From: Nitrosomonadales bacterium
Lineage (GTDB): Bacteria; Pseudomonadota; Gammaproteobacteria; Burkholderiales; SG8-39
Reading direction: 5' to 3'
Length of the DNA: 46,788 nucleotides
Assembly: GCA_005240145.1 (NCBI GenBank)
Contig: SBAS01000127.1
Coordinates: 1 to 46,788, forward strand
Of the stretch, positions 16,107 to 24,938 are shown one piece after another. The notes under the pieces are model-generated. The model was not told where the DNA came from and ran no database searches. It saw only the letters and a program-made list of their open reading frames with translations. The position numbers were made by a program, and so were the translations under genes. Every line of letters begins with the position of its first letter. The first letter of the stretch is position 1.

Positions 16107-16958
16107 ATGACCATCACCCTCGACCTCGCAACTCTGCGCTCGGCCCTATTCGTGCCGCTGGCCGACGAGCGTTTCCTCGCCAAGGCGCACGAACGCGGCG
16201 CGGACGCGCTGCTGCTGGACCTCGAGGATTCGGTGCCGCCCGAGCACAAAGCCGCGGCGCGCTCCCGCTTGCCGGAAGCGGCCCGCCAGCTTTCCGCCAG
16301 AGGCGCGACGGTGATGGTGCGCGTGAATTCGGCGCCTGAATATCTTGCCGACGACCTGAAGGCGGCCGCTAAGAGTGCTGTCGCCGCGGTGTTTCTGCCC
16401 AAGGTGGAGCGCGCCGAGGAGGTCGTGGCGGCTGAGTATCTGCTGGCGCAAGGCGAGGCGAGGCTCGTGGCAATGCTCGAATCGCCCGCCGCGGTGCTGG
16501 ATGCGGTCGCCATCGCGCACGCCGGCACGCGGCTCGCCGCGCTCGTGTTCGGCAGCGAGGACTACTGCGCCTGTCTCGGCATCGCCTCGGACCGGGCGGC
16601 GCTCGACTGGCCGGCGCAGCTGGTCGCCACCGCCGCACGCGCACGCGGCCTCGCGGCCTTCGGGCAGCCCGGCCCGGTGGCGGAGATCGCGGACATGGAT
16701 GCCTACGCGCGGCTGTTGGCGAGGGCGCAGGCGATGGGGTTCACCGGCACGCTTTGCATCCACCCGAAACAGGTGGTCGCAGCCAACCGCGTCTACTCGC
16801 CGACGAAGGAAGAAATCGTGCTGGCGCGGGAGATCGTTGCGGCTTTCGAAGCGGCGCTGCGCGAAGGGCGCGGCGCCTTCGCGCTGCACGGCCGCATGAT
16901 CGATGCGCCGGTGGTGGATCAGGCGCGCGCCACGCTGGCGCGTATCCGCGCCTCCTGA
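16107..16958 (+). CDS. HpcH/HpaI aldolase - citrate lyase beta (CitE-like) protein
   Basis: 283 aa, usual length for stand-alone CitE-like lyases. Conserved points: RSALFVPLADERF near the N-terminus, LLLDLEDSVPPEHK (metal-binding acid and substrate loop), MVRVNS, MLESPAAV (second metal-binding Glu), GSEDY and CIHPKQV. These TIM-barrel enzymes cleave or form C-C bonds of acyl-CoA esters (malyl-CoA, citramalyl-CoA, 3-hydroxyacyl-CoA) with Mg. No citrate lyase alpha or gamma genes are near, so it is not a citrate lyase complex. The ATG at 16107 has AGGAGAA upstream. It lies between kinase copies 2 and 3 on the opposite strand, its stop 1 nt from that of copy 3. The longer upstream open frame is antisense to copy 2. 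Confidence 0.88.
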   Translation: MTITLDLATLRSALFVPLADERFLAKAHERGADALLLDLEDSVPPEHKAAARSRLPEAARQLSARGATVMVRVNSAPEYLADDLKAAAKSAVAAVFLPKVERAEEVVAAEYLLAQGEARLVAMLESPAAVLDAVAIAHAGTRLAALVFGSEDYCACLGIASDRAALDWPAQLVATAARARGLAAFGQPGPVAEIADMDAYARLLARAQAMGFTGTLCIHPKQVVAANRVYSPTKEEIVLAREIVAAFEAALREGRGAFALHGRMIDAPVVDQARATLARIRAS

Positions 16959-16959
16959 A

Positions 16960-19221
16960 TCAGTTTGCCTTGCGCACCAGGTTCCACTGTCCGGTGCAGA
17001 TGAGTTGCCCGCCCTGGCCTTGGTAGGTCCCCGCATAGCCGGTGGCAGTGCCGCGTCCCGCAAGTTTGACATCCATGGTGCCGGCAATCCAAATTGCTCG
17101 GCCCCACATCTTTGCCGTGATCGAGCCGTCCTGGCTGCTCTGGATTTGCAAACTGGAGAAGTCTTTGCCCGAGATGCTTTGCGAGCTCCCCGCGCGTATC
17201 TCGATGTCCTCCTGTACGCTGAAGCTGTCGCAAACCGGATTGCTTCCGCGGCCCGGCAAAAGGCGGAACGCGTAGCGTCCCGGCAGCCCCGCTTCGCGCG
17301 GCGCAGCCGCGGGCGCCGCAGCCTTTGCCGCCGCTATCTTTTCCGCTGCGGCCTTGTCCGCAGCGGCTTTCTCCGCCGCCGCTTTCTCCGCCGCCGCTTT
17401 CTCGGCCGCGACTTTCTCCGCAGCTGCCTGCTCCGCCGCGGCTTTCTCCAGCGCGGCCCTTTCGCCGGCCGACCTGGCGGCCGCAATCTTGTCCGCGAGG
17501 GCCTTGTCCGCGGCCGCCTTCTCAGCCGCCGCTTTGCCTGCCGCGGCGTTCTCCGCCTTCGCGGCAAGGATTCTTTCCGCGATCGCCTTGTCCGCAGCCA
17601 CGCGCGCGGTCGCCTGTTCCGCAGCCGATTTGTCCGCGAATTCGCGGCGTAGGCGGTCCTCGATCTCGCGCCGGATCTTCTCCTCGTCGATGGCAGGCGT
17701 CGCGGGCTTCGCCGGCACCGCACCCGGCGCAGGCGCCTCGGCAACCGGCGCCGGAGCGGGCTTGCGGCTCACTGTGACGAATACCGCCACGCCCGCGACG
17801 ATCGCGACGGCACCAATGATCGCTGGCACGAGCGCCGATTTCTTACGCGCCACCGGCGCGGCGCCCAACGGCGCGACGCGAGCCGCGGTACGACCAATGG
17901 CTACGGTTGCATCCGGGTCTGTTTCCGCGGCCGCCGCGCGCGCCGCCTCCTGTTGTCGCCGCAGCTTGGCCAGCGCCTCGGCCTGCCGGTTATTTTCCTC
18001 GGCCTGCCTGGCTTTCTCCTCCGCTTCCCGCTTCGCCTTCTCTGCAGCTTCACGCTTCGTCTTCTCGAGCGCCTCGCGCAGGCGCGCCTCTTCGGCTTCC
18101 TGCTGCGCTTTCGCCGCGGCCTGCTGGCGCGCGCGCGCTTCGGCCTCGAGCCGCACGGTCTCCTGCGTATCCGCGCGCGCGGCGCCTGCCGACTCGCGCA
18201 GCTTGGCGATCTTGTGCCGCGCCAGCGGCGCATAGGTGCCCTCAGGGAATTGCTCGAGGTAGAACTCGATTTCCGCCGCATCGGTGCTGTTCTGGATGGC
18301 GCGCCAGAACTCCACCTCCGCATCGCTCGCCTTCGGTGCGGCGGGCTTCGGTTTCAGCACGACCGCCGCGGGACCGAGCACCGTCGCCTGCGGGTCGCCC
18401 GCGAACGCGCCGCGTAGCGCGACGGCGAACTCCTTCGCGGTGGAAAAGCGATCGGCCTGTTTTTTTGCCAGCGCCCTGTTGACGATGTCGTCGAACACCG
18501 GAGAGACGCTCTGCACCACGCTCGAGGGGCGCGGCGGATCGTCCTGCATGATCTTTTTCGCCACCGTCCAGGCGCCGGCGCCGGTGAACGGCTGCTCGCC
18601 GGTGAGCATCTGGTAGAACACCACGCCGGCGGAGAACACGTCGGTGCGACGGTCGATCTTGCCGCCCGAGATCTGTTCCGGCGACATGAACGCGGGCGTG
18701 CCGACCATGGTCCCGGCCGCCGAGCGCTCGCTGTCCTGGATGCGCGCCACGCCGAAATCGGCCAGCTTGACGCGCCGTTGCGCGTCCAGCATCACGTTCG
18801 CGGGCTTCACGTCCCTGTGGATCACGCCCGCCTCGTGCGCGAAGTCGAGCGCGTCGAGCAGCTCGCACATGATGCGCACCGCCTCGGGAGGCTCGAACAG
18901 TTCCTTGGCGTCGAAGAAGCTGCGCAGTTCGCGCCCCTGGATGTACTCCATCACCAGGTAGGCGACCTCACCCTCCTCGGCGAAATCATGCACCTGCACG
19001 ATGTTGGGGTGGTTCAGGCGGCCGGCGGCCTGCGCCTCGCGCGCGAACTGCGCCGAGTACATCTGCGCCGTCTCGCTGTCGATGGCCGCGTTCTTGAAGA
19101 TGGTCTTGATCGCCACCCGGCGGTTGAGCGATGGATCCAGGCCCTCGTAGACGACGCCCATCGCGCCGCGGCCGAGTACCTTGCCGAGCTTGTAGCGCCC
19201 GAGTTTCTGCAGGTCCGCCAT
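16960..19221 (-). CDS. Membrane-anchored Ser/Thr protein kinase, copy 3
   Basis: 753 aa, the most regular of the three. Kinase domain 9-270 with GRGAMG, VAIK Lys39, HRDVKPAN (135-142), DFG (155-157) and SPE (180-182). Linker FWRAIQNSTDAAEIEFYLEQ at about 305-340, coiled coil about 355-430, DATVAI just before the membrane, TM about 463-484, a Pro/Ala segment, then an alanine-rich A/K/E stalk of about 130 residues and the shared C-terminal domain (GRYAFR, ISGKDF, GYAGTY, GQWNLVRK). A TATAAT 7 nt upstream of the ATG suggests a leaderless message, although the adhesin-E-like gene ends only 25 nt upstream and readthrough from the gcv-dpp unit is possible. The kinase should respond to an envelope signal through its periplasmic tail. 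Confidence 0.92.
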   Translation of the reverse strand: MADLQKLGRYKLGKVLGRGAMGVVYEGLDPSLNRRVAIKTIFKNAAIDSETAQMYSAQFAREAQAAGRLNHPNIVQVHDFAEEGEVAYLVMEYIQGRELRSFFDAKELFEPPEAVRIMCELLDALDFAHEAGVIHRDVKPANVMLDAQRRVKLADFGVARIQDSERSAAGTMVGTPAFMSPEQISGGKIDRRTDVFSAGVVFYQMLTGEQPFTGAGAWTVAKKIMQDDPPRPSSVVQSVSPVFDDIVNRALAKKQADRFSTAKEFAVALRGAFAGDPQATVLGPAAVVLKPKPAAPKASDAEVEFWRAIQNSTDAAEIEFYLEQFPEGTYAPLARHKIAKLRESAGAARADTQETVRLEAEARARQQAAAKAQQEAEEARLREALEKTKREAAEKAKREAEEKARQAEENNRQAEALAKLRRQQEAARAAAAETDPDATVAIGRTAARVAPLGAAPVARKKSALVPAIIGAVAIVAGVAVFVTVSRKPAPAPVAEAPAPGAVPAKPATPAIDEEKIRREIEDRLRREFADKSAAEQATARVAADKAIAERILAAKAENAAAGKAAAEKAAADKALADKIAAARSAGERAALEKAAAEQAAAEKVAAEKAAAEKAAAEKAAADKAAAEKIAAAKAAAPAAAPREAGLPGRYAFRLLPGRGSNPVCDSFSVQEDIEIRAGSSQSISGKDFSSLQIQSSQDGSITAKMWGRAIWIAGTMDVKLAGRGTATGYAGTYQGQGGQLICTGQWNLVRKAN
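17340..17630 (-). repeat. Alanine/lysine/glutamate codon repeats in the kinase-3 stalk
   Basis: Imperfect 15-bp units encoding A-A-A-E-K/D-K repeat through this stretch (best preserved about 17355-17430). The same kind of repeat codes for the stalks of copies 1 (about 11190-11400) and 2 (about 14025-14110). They probably form a long rigid helix, TolA-like in composition. The repetitive DNA is also a substrate for recombination between the three copies. Confidence 0.7.
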
Positions 19222-19228
19222 AGGGCAA

Positions 19229-19234
19229 ATTATA
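19229..19234 (-). promoter_or_regulatory. Candidate -10 of kinase copy 3, leaderless
   Basis: CTATAATTTGCCC on the minus strand, the same 13 nt as at the tRNA-Ala promoter (5649-5637). It lies 7 nt before the ATG, so the transcript would start at or next to the initiation codon. No -35 consensus is visible. Confidence 0.4.
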
Positions 19235-19246
19235 GTCGCCGGCGCG

Positions 19247-19645
19247 CTACTTCGCGCCGCACGCGATGTCCCAGTAAGCCTCGTCCAGCGCCCCCGGCAC
19301 TATTGCCTCCCAGCGCCCCGTGCGGGTGCTGGCGGACACGGGTTCGCCAGCACCCATGTGGCCGGAGAAATCGATTGCCGAAAGCAGGCGTACCTGGCGC
19401 GCGCTGCAGTCGTATTCCCTCAACACCACCGTCGAGTAGAGGCCTTTGCCGTCGGGCGTGAAGTCCTGCCGTCTGAAATCGTACAGCCCGGACATGCTGA
19501 CATTGGCGCCGCGCGCGCGGATGGTGGACTTGTCCGCGAACGCGGCATAGATCGCATTGCCGCTGCGCACGGCCGACCACTCCGCAATTGCATTCGTACT
19601 TAGTAATACAAACCCAAAACTAGCTATGGCGCGGATCGAGCGCAT
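19247..19645 (-). CDS. Surface-adhesin E-like periplasmic/surface protein
   Basis: 132 aa with a signal peptide (residues 1-22, ending NAIA before EWSAV). The mature part follows the adhesin-E-like pattern: a strand with YAAFADKSTIR, a MSGLYDF strand, YSTVVLREYDC, then a C-terminal WEAIVPGALDEAYWDIAC with two cysteines that may bond. Families like this include the Haemophilus adhesin E, but most betaproteobacterial members are small exported proteins of unknown role. The ATG at 19645 lies 26 nt inside the end of the dppC-like gene, so it is translated from the same message. It is the last clear member of the gcv-dpp unit. Confidence 0.65.
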   Translation of the reverse strand: MRSIRAIASFGFVLLSTNAIAEWSAVRSGNAIYAAFADKSTIRARGANVSMSGLYDFRRQDFTPDGKGLYSTVVLREYDCSARQVRLLSAIDFSGHMGAGEPVSASTRTGRWEAIVPGALDEAYWDIACGAK

Positions 19646-20498
19646 CGCGCAGCCCGTCGCCGAGCAGGTTGAAGGACAGCACCAGGAGGAAGATCGACGC
19701 GCCGGGCCAGATCGCCATCCAGGGCGCCTGCTCGATGTAGTTCTTCGCCGTGTTCAGCATGCTGCCCCAGCTCGGCGCCGGCGGCTGCTGGCCCAGGCCG
19801 AGGAACGACAGGCTCGCTTCGGCGATCACCGCGGCCGCGATCGCGAGGGTCGCCTGCACGATGAGCGGCGCAAGGATGTTCGGCAGGATGTGGCGCAGCA
19901 CGATACGCAGGTGCGGATTGCCCACGGCGCGCGCCGCTTCAACGTAGTCCTCCACTTTCACCGACAGCACGGCGGCGCGCGTGAGGCGGATGAAGATCGG
20001 CGTCGCCGATATGCCGATCGCGATCATCGCGTTGGTCAGGCTCGGTCCGAGGAAGGCGGCGAGCGCGATGGCCAGGATCAGGAACGGGCAGGCGAGCATC
20101 GCGTCGGTGGCGCGCGAGATCAGGCCGTCGGTCCAGCCGCCGAGGTAGCCGGCGAGCAGGCCGATGGGCAGCCCCAGCGCAAGCGAGATGCACACCGACA
20201 CCACGCCCGCGAGCAGCGAGGCGCGCGCCCCCCAGAGGACGCGAGAGAGCACGTCGCGCCCGATTTCGTCGGTGCCGAAGAGATGCGCCACGCTCGGCGC
20301 CTTGCGGATCGCGCTCCAGCTCGTCGCCAGCGGGTCGTGCGGCGCGATCCAGGGCGCGAGCAGCCCCATGAGGATGAACATGACCACGAACGCGAGCCCC
20401 AGCATCGCGCCTTTGCGCCGCAGGAGGCGGCGCCAGGCTCGTTGCCCTGGGGTTGCCTCTGCTTTTACTGCAAAGGCATTTGTAATAACGGCGGCCAA
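19620..20498 (-). CDS. Peptide-type ABC transporter permease (DppC family)
   Basis: 292 aa with a cytoplasmic N-terminal segment (WRRLLRRKGAMLG), six predicted TM helices and the EAA loop (EAARAVGNPHLRIVLRHILPN) that docks to the ATPase. DppC-type N-terminal OppC_N region is present (LGLAFVVMFILMGLLAPW). Inner-membrane permease for dipeptides, oligopeptides or related solutes, partner of the DppB-like gene 3 nt upstream. Substrate cannot be read from the sequence. Same strand and close spacing as the ATPases and binding protein, so a complete transporter is encoded. Confidence 0.92.
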   Translation of the reverse strand: MAAVITNAFAVKAEATPGQRAWRRLLRRKGAMLGLAFVVMFILMGLLAPWIAPHDPLATSWSAIRKAPSVAHLFGTDEIGRDVLSRVLWGARASLLAGVVSVCISLALGLPIGLLAGYLGGWTDGLISRATDAMLACPFLILAIALAAFLGPSLTNAMIAIGISATPIFIRLTRAAVLSVKVEDYVEAARAVGNPHLRIVLRHILPNILAPLIVQATLAIAAAVIAEASLSFLGLGQQPPAPSWGSMLNTAKNYIEQAPWMAIWPGASIFLLVLSFNLLGDGLRDALDPRHS

Positions 20499-20501
20499 AA
20501 A

Positions 20502-21449
20502 CTATCCCCTCATCCTCGGATTGACGAGGAAGTACGCCAGGTCCGCCAGCAGGTTGAGCGTGATGTAGGCGGTGGCGGTGAACAGAACCACGCCCTGCAC
20601 CACCGCGTAGTCGCGGTTGAACACCGCATCGACGATGAGCTTGCCGAAGCCCGGGATGCTGAATACCTGCTCGGTGAGCACCGCGCCCGAGAGCAGCGTG
20701 CCGAATTCCAGCGCGCCCAGGGTGATGATCGGGACCAGGGCGTTGCGCAGCGCGTGCTTGAGCACCACGACGTGCTCATGCAGGCCTTTGGCCCTTGCCG
20801 TTCTCACATAGTCGGAATTCAGGACCTGCAGCATGGCGCTGCGCGTATGGCGCATCAGCACCGCGGCGATCGCGTTGCCGAGCACGAACGCCGGCATGAT
20901 CATCGCGGCGAGGTTCGCCTTGAGGTCTTCGAATGGACTGACGTAGCCCGAGGCGGGCAGCCAGCCTAGCTGCACCGAAAAAAGCAGGATGAGCATGATG
21001 CCGAGCCAGAAATTGGGCGTCGACAGGCCCCAGAGCGCGAAAATGTTGGCGGCGTAGTCCCAGGCCGTGCCCTTCAGCACCGCCGACACGACGCCGGCGG
21101 TGATCCCGATCACGAGGGCGATCAGCATCGCCATCACCGCGAGCTGGATGGTGACCGGCAGCTTCTCCACGATCAACTCGGTCACCGGCTTCTGGATGCG
21201 CAGCGATTCGCCCAAGTCGCCCTGCACCACGCCGCCCAGCCAGTAGGCGTAGCGCACCGGGAACGGCTTGTCCAAGTGCAGCTTCTCGCGCAAATGGGCG
21301 ATGACGCCCGGATCCTGATCCTCGCCCGCCAGGACCACCGCCGCATCCCCGGGCAGCAGTTGCTGCAGCCCGAAAATGAGGACAGTTACAAAGAACAGCG
21401 TCGGCAGGATGCTGGCGAGGCGCCGCGCGAGGTACTTTCCCATTGGCAA
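20502..21449 (-). CDS. Peptide-type ABC transporter permease (DppB family)
   Basis: 315 aa starting MPMGKYLARRLASILPTLF, the standard DppB start. The periplasmic loop after the first helix (LLPGDAAVVLAGEDQDPG, then LHLDKPFPVRYAYWL) and the EAA loop (YVRTARAKGLHEHVVVLKHA) are typical. Six TM helices. It forms the heterodimeric channel with the DppC-like protein. The substrate-binding protein gene ends 28 nt upstream. Confidence 0.92.
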   Translation of the reverse strand: MPMGKYLARRLASILPTLFFVTVLIFGLQQLLPGDAAVVLAGEDQDPGVIAHLREKLHLDKPFPVRYAYWLGGVVQGDLGESLRIQKPVTELIVEKLPVTIQLAVMAMLIALVIGITAGVVSAVLKGTAWDYAANIFALWGLSTPNFWLGIMLILLFSVQLGWLPASGYVSPFEDLKANLAAMIMPAFVLGNAIAAVLMRHTRSAMLQVLNSDYVRTARAKGLHEHVVVLKHALRNALVPIITLGALEFGTLLSGAVLTEQVFSIPGFGKLIVDAVFNRDYAVVQGVVLFTATAYITLNLLADLAYFLVNPRMRG

Positions 21450-21477
21450 ATCCCGTCGTCCCCGCGAAAGCGAGGAC

Positions 21478-22974
21478 CTAATTCATTTTCAAGCCCTGGA
21501 CCCGCACCATCCCGTCGGGCACCGTGCGCAGGCCAGTGAGCTTCGCGTTGTGCGCCCACAGCCAGTTGCGGTGGTACAGGTAGATGACGGGCCGGTCCTT
21601 CGACACCTGCGCCGCGATCCGGTCGTAGGCCTGGGCGCGCTTGGCCGGATCCAGGCTGGTGCGCGACTCGGTGATCAGCGCCTCGACGTCCTGCTTGCAA
21701 TACCCGGCATAGTTGGTCGGCCCCTTGCACGCGAGCATGGTGTGCAGGTTGCCGTCCGGGTCGGCGCGGCCGCTCCAGGCGAGCATATAGGCGTCGAACT
21801 GCCCCTTGTCGGCAAGGTTGAGTGAAGTCGCGAACTCGGTGGATTGGATCTTGACGTCGAATCCGGCCTCCTTCGCCATCGCCTGCACCACCTGCGCGAT
21901 GCGCTGCGCGTCCGATGTGGTCGGCGTCATGAGCGTAAAGCTCGGGTTCGACACGCCGGCCTCGGCGAGCAGCTTCTTCGCGCGCGCCACGTCGCGCTTG
22001 GGGATCGGCGCGCTCTTGCCGTAATAGCGGTTGGTCGGCGCCACCCACTGGTTGCCGACTTCGGCCTCGCCGTCCATCGCCACCTGCACGATCGCGCCGC
22101 GGTCGAGCGACAACTCAAAGGCCTCACGCACGCGCGGATCCTTGCCCAGAGGGTTCTTCTGCGCCTGGTCGCTCTTGCCGACGTTGATGGTGATGCCCTG
22201 GTAGCCGATCTCGACGATCCGCGCCACCTTGAAGCGACTGTCGCTCTTCAGGCCCGGCACGTCCGAGGGCGCCATGCGCTCGATGAAATCGAACTGGCCG
22301 GAACGCAAGTTGGCCAGGCGCACCGTCGCGTCCACGATCGGCGTGTAGACGATACGCTCAAAGTTTATCGCGCCCTTGTTCCAGTAGTTGGCGAAGCGCT
22401 CGACCACGATGCGGTCCTGCGCCACGCGCTCGACGAAGCGGAACGGTCCCGAGCACACCGGCGCAGCGCCGAACTTTTCCCCCGCCGCAGCCGCGGCCTT
22501 GGGCGAGACCATCATCCCCGAGCGGTCGGTGAGCACGGCCAGCAGCGGCGCGAACGGCGCTGAAAGGTTGAGACGCACTGTCTGCGCATCGACCACGTCC
22601 ACGCCGGACATCACCGCAAGCTCGCCGCGGCGGTTCGAGCCGGGCATGGACTTGTGGCGCTCGAGGTTGAACTTGACGGCAGCGGCATCGAATTTCTCGC
22701 CGTCGTGGAAGGTCACACCGCTGCGCAGCTTGATGACGAGCGACTTCTGGTCTGCGGACCACTCGTAGCCGGTGGCGAGCTGGGGCACGATGGCCAGCTT
22801 CTCGTCCAGGTCGAAGAGCTTGTCGCACAGCGAGGCGAAGACGATGCGGCCGACGAAGGTCCGCGCGAGCGAAGGATCAAGGATGTCCGGATCCTCCGCC
22901 AGTCCGATCCTCAGGGTTTGCGCTTGTACGGAAGAAACAAGGAACAAAAGGCAGAAAGCGAGTCGAAGTTTCAT
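21478..22974 (-). CDS. Periplasmic solute-binding protein of a peptide ABC transporter (SBP family 5)
   Basis: 498 aa with a signal peptide (residues 1-18, cleaved near VQA/QTL). Family-5 marks: LRIGLAEDPDILDPSLART at the mature N-terminus, KLRSGVTFHDGEKFDAAAVKFNLER and a VREAFELSLDR segment. It captures peptides or similar solutes in the periplasm and delivers them to the DppBC-like channel. No lipobox, so it is soluble. It lies between the ATPase genes and the permease genes, 9 nt after the dppF-like stop. Confidence 0.93.
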   Translation of the reverse strand: MKLRLAFCLLFLVSSVQAQTLRIGLAEDPDILDPSLARTFVGRIVFASLCDKLFDLDEKLAIVPQLATGYEWSADQKSLVIKLRSGVTFHDGEKFDAAAVKFNLERHKSMPGSNRRGELAVMSGVDVVDAQTVRLNLSAPFAPLLAVLTDRSGMMVSPKAAAAAGEKFGAAPVCSGPFRFVERVAQDRIVVERFANYWNKGAINFERIVYTPIVDATVRLANLRSGQFDFIERMAPSDVPGLKSDSRFKVARIVEIGYQGITINVGKSDQAQKNPLGKDPRVREAFELSLDRGAIVQVAMDGEAEVGNQWVAPTNRYYGKSAPIPKRDVARAKKLLAEAGVSNPSFTLMTPTTSDAQRIAQVVQAMAKEAGFDVKIQSTEFATSLNLADKGQFDAYMLAWSGRADPDGNLHTMLACKGPTNYAGYCKQDVEALITESRTSLDPAKRAQAYDRIAAQVSKDRPVIYLYHRNWLWAHNAKLTGLRTVPDGMVRVQGLKMN

Positions 22975-22983
22975 AGGTCCTCC

Positions 22984-23982
22984 TCAGTTGCGGAATGCTG
23001 CCTGAAGCCGCGCCAGGCGCTCATTGACTCTGATCAATACCGCATTTTGCGGCGGCGCGGGAATGTCGCGCCAGAAATGGCAGGCGACCCCGTCTTCAAG
23101 CACCGGCTCCTCGGCCGCGCACCTGGCCTGGGCGTACGGGCAGCGCGTGCGGAAGTGGCAGCCCGAGGGCGGATCGATCGCGCTGGGCACGTCGCCTTCG
23201 AGCAGGATGCGCCTGGCCGCCGCCCCAGGCTCGGGCACCGGAATCGCCGCAAGGAGTGCCCGGGTGTAGGGATGCCGCGGCCGCGCAAACAGCTCGCGTT
23301 TGCCGGCCATCTCCACGATCTTGCCCAGGTACATGACCGCGACGCGCGTCGCGATGTGGCGCACCACCGCGAGGTCGTGGGCGATGAAAATGTAGGCGAG
23401 GCCCAGGCGCCGCTGCAGGTCCTGCAGCAGGTTGATCACCTGCGCCTGGATCGAGACGTCGAGCGCGGACACCGGCTCGTCGCAGACGATCAGTTTCGGT
23501 TCCACCGCGATCGCGCGCGCGATGCCGATGCGCTGGCGCTGGCCACCGGAAAATTCGTGCGGGTAGCGCTGCGCGTGCTCCGGCGCCAAGCCAACGAGGT
23601 GCAGAAGTTCTGCGACTCTTTTATTTCTATTTTTTTCATGCAAAAAATGCAACAGCAGGGGCTCCTCCAGCATCTGTCCCACCGTCATGCGCGGATTGAG
23701 CGAACCGTAGGGGTCCTGGAAAATGATCTGCATCGCGCGGCGCTTCGCGCGCAGCGCGTCGCTGCCCAGCGCGAGCAGGTCTTCTCCTTCGAAGCGCACC
23801 TCGCCCGCCGTCGGCTCGATGAGACGCAGCACGAGACGCCCCGCGGTCGACTTGCCGCAGCCGGATTCGCCCACGATCGCCAGCGTTTCGCCGACAGCGA
23901 CACTGAAAGTGACGCCATCCACCGCACGCACGCGTTTAAAGTGCTTTACAAGCCCCTTTACCGCGAGAAGCTCTTCGCTCAC
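22984..23982 (-). CDS. Peptide ABC transporter ATP-binding protein (DppF family)
   Basis: 332 aa. Walker [11 protein letters not shown]-loop [12 protein letters not shown], signature SGGQRQR, Walker B LIVCDEP with D-loop SALD and the switch His (IAHDL). The C-terminal oligopeptide region ([14 protein letters not shown]) has the cysteines that bind an Fe-S cluster in DppD/DppF pairs. The ATG overlaps the dppD-like TGA (ATGA at 23982-23979). It pairs with the DppD-like ATPase to energise uptake. Confidence 0.94.
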   Translation of the reverse strand: MSEELLAVKGLVKHFKRVRAVDGVTFSVAVGETLAIVGESGCGKSTAGRLVLRLIEPTAGEVRFEGEDLLALGSDALRAKRRAMQIIFQDPYGSLNPRMTVGQMLEEPLLLHFLHEKNRNKRVAELLHLVGLAPEHAQRYPHEFSGGQRQRIGIARAIAVEPKLIVCDEPVSALDVSIQAQVINLLQDLQRRLGLAYIFIAHDLAVVRHIATRVAVMYLGKIVEMAGKRELFARPRHPYTRALLAAIPVPEPGAAARRILLEGDVPSAIDPPSGCHFRTRCPYAQARCAAEEPVLEDGVACHFWRDIPAPPQNAVLIRVNERLARLQAAFRN

Positions 23983-24938
23983 AGCGGCGCTTTCCAGCAG
24001 GCCGCTTCATGTCCGGTATGCAGGTTCAGCAGCGCCGGACTTTCCACCCGGCACTTGTCCACGGCGAAAGGACAACGCGGCTGAAAACTGCAGCCGCTGC
24101 CGCCCGAGAACGGTCCGGGCACCTGGCCCTGGATCGCGGCGAGGCGCTCCTGCTCGAGGTGCAGGCGCGGGATCGAGCCGAGCAATCCGATGGTGTAGGG
24201 ATGCTGCGGCTCGGCGAAGAGGCGCTCGAGGCTCGCGTGCTCGACGATGCGTCCCGCGTACATTACCGCGACGTCGTCGGCGAGTTCGGCGATCACGCCG
24301 AGGTCGTGGGTGATGAGGATAATCGCGGTGCCGGTCTCCTCGCGCAGGCTTCGCATGAGCTCCAGGATCTGCGCCTGGATCGTGACGTCGAGCGCCGTGG
24401 TCGGCTCGTCCGCGATCAGGAGCTTCGGTGCGCAGGCGAGCGCCATTGCGATCATGGCGCGCTGGCGCATGCCGCCCGAAAGCCGGTGAGGGTAATCGTG
24501 GAAGCGCAGTTCGGGCGACGGGATGCGCACGCGGCGCAGCATTTCAATCGCCCGGTCCTCGGCCTGCTGCCTGCTGCATTTCCGGTGCCGCAGGAGCACT
24601 TCGGCGATCTGGTCGCCGATGGTGAAGGCCGGGTTGAGCGAGCTCATGGGCTCCTGGAAGATCATCGAGATGCGGTCGCCGCGCAATTCGCGCAACTGCG
24701 CCGCCGGCAGCTTGAGCAGGTCGACGCCGTCGAACAGGATCTCGCCGCTCGCGATGCGCCCCGGCGGCTGCGGCACGAGGCCCATGATGGAGAGCGCGCT
24801 CACGCTCTTGCCGCAGCCGGATTCGCCCACGATGCCGAGCGTACGCCCGGCCTGGAGCGAAAAGCTCACCCCGTCCACTGCCCGGAATTCGCCGCCCTCG
24901 ACGGAGAAATGGGTTCTGAGATTCCTTACTTCGAGAAT
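23979..24938 (-). CDS. Peptide ABC transporter ATP-binding protein (DppD family), non-standard start
   Basis: About 319 aa when begun at ATT 24938. Walker [11 protein letters not shown]-loop [10 protein letters not shown], signature SGGMRQR, Walker B LLIADEP, switch HDLGV, and C-terminal [14 protein letters not shown]. The family N-terminus ([16 protein letters not shown]) is present, but no ATG, GTG or TTG lies in frame just before it; the first codon that fits is ATT (24938), and the frame then runs upstream without a start until deep inside the DUF1028 gene. Either ATT (as used by infC), a CTG about 25 codons upstream, or a mutated ATG. It overlaps the end of the DUF1028 gene by 13 nt, which would favour coupled initiation. 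Confidence 0.88.
   Translation of the reverse strand: MLEVRNLRTHFSVEGGEFRAVDGVSFSLQAGRTLGIVGESGCGKSVSALSIMGLVPQPPGRIASGEILFDGVDLLKLPAAQLRELRGDRISMIFQEPMSSLNPAFTIGDQIAEVLLRHRKCSRQQAEDRAIEMLRRVRIPSPELRFHDYPHRLSGGMRQRAMIAMALACAPKLLIADEPTTALDVTIQAQILELMRSLREETGTAIILITHDLGVIAELADDVAVMYAGRIVEHASLERLFAEPQHPYTIGLLGSIPRLHLEQERLAAIQGQVPGPFSGGSGCSFQPRCPFAVDKCRVESPALLNLHTGHEAACWKAPL

Noticed and set aside
17340-17630. Possible CRISPR or satellite array in the repetitive kinase stalk
   Set aside because: The units are in-frame Ala/Lys/Glu codons without spacers; they are explained by the protein repeat.
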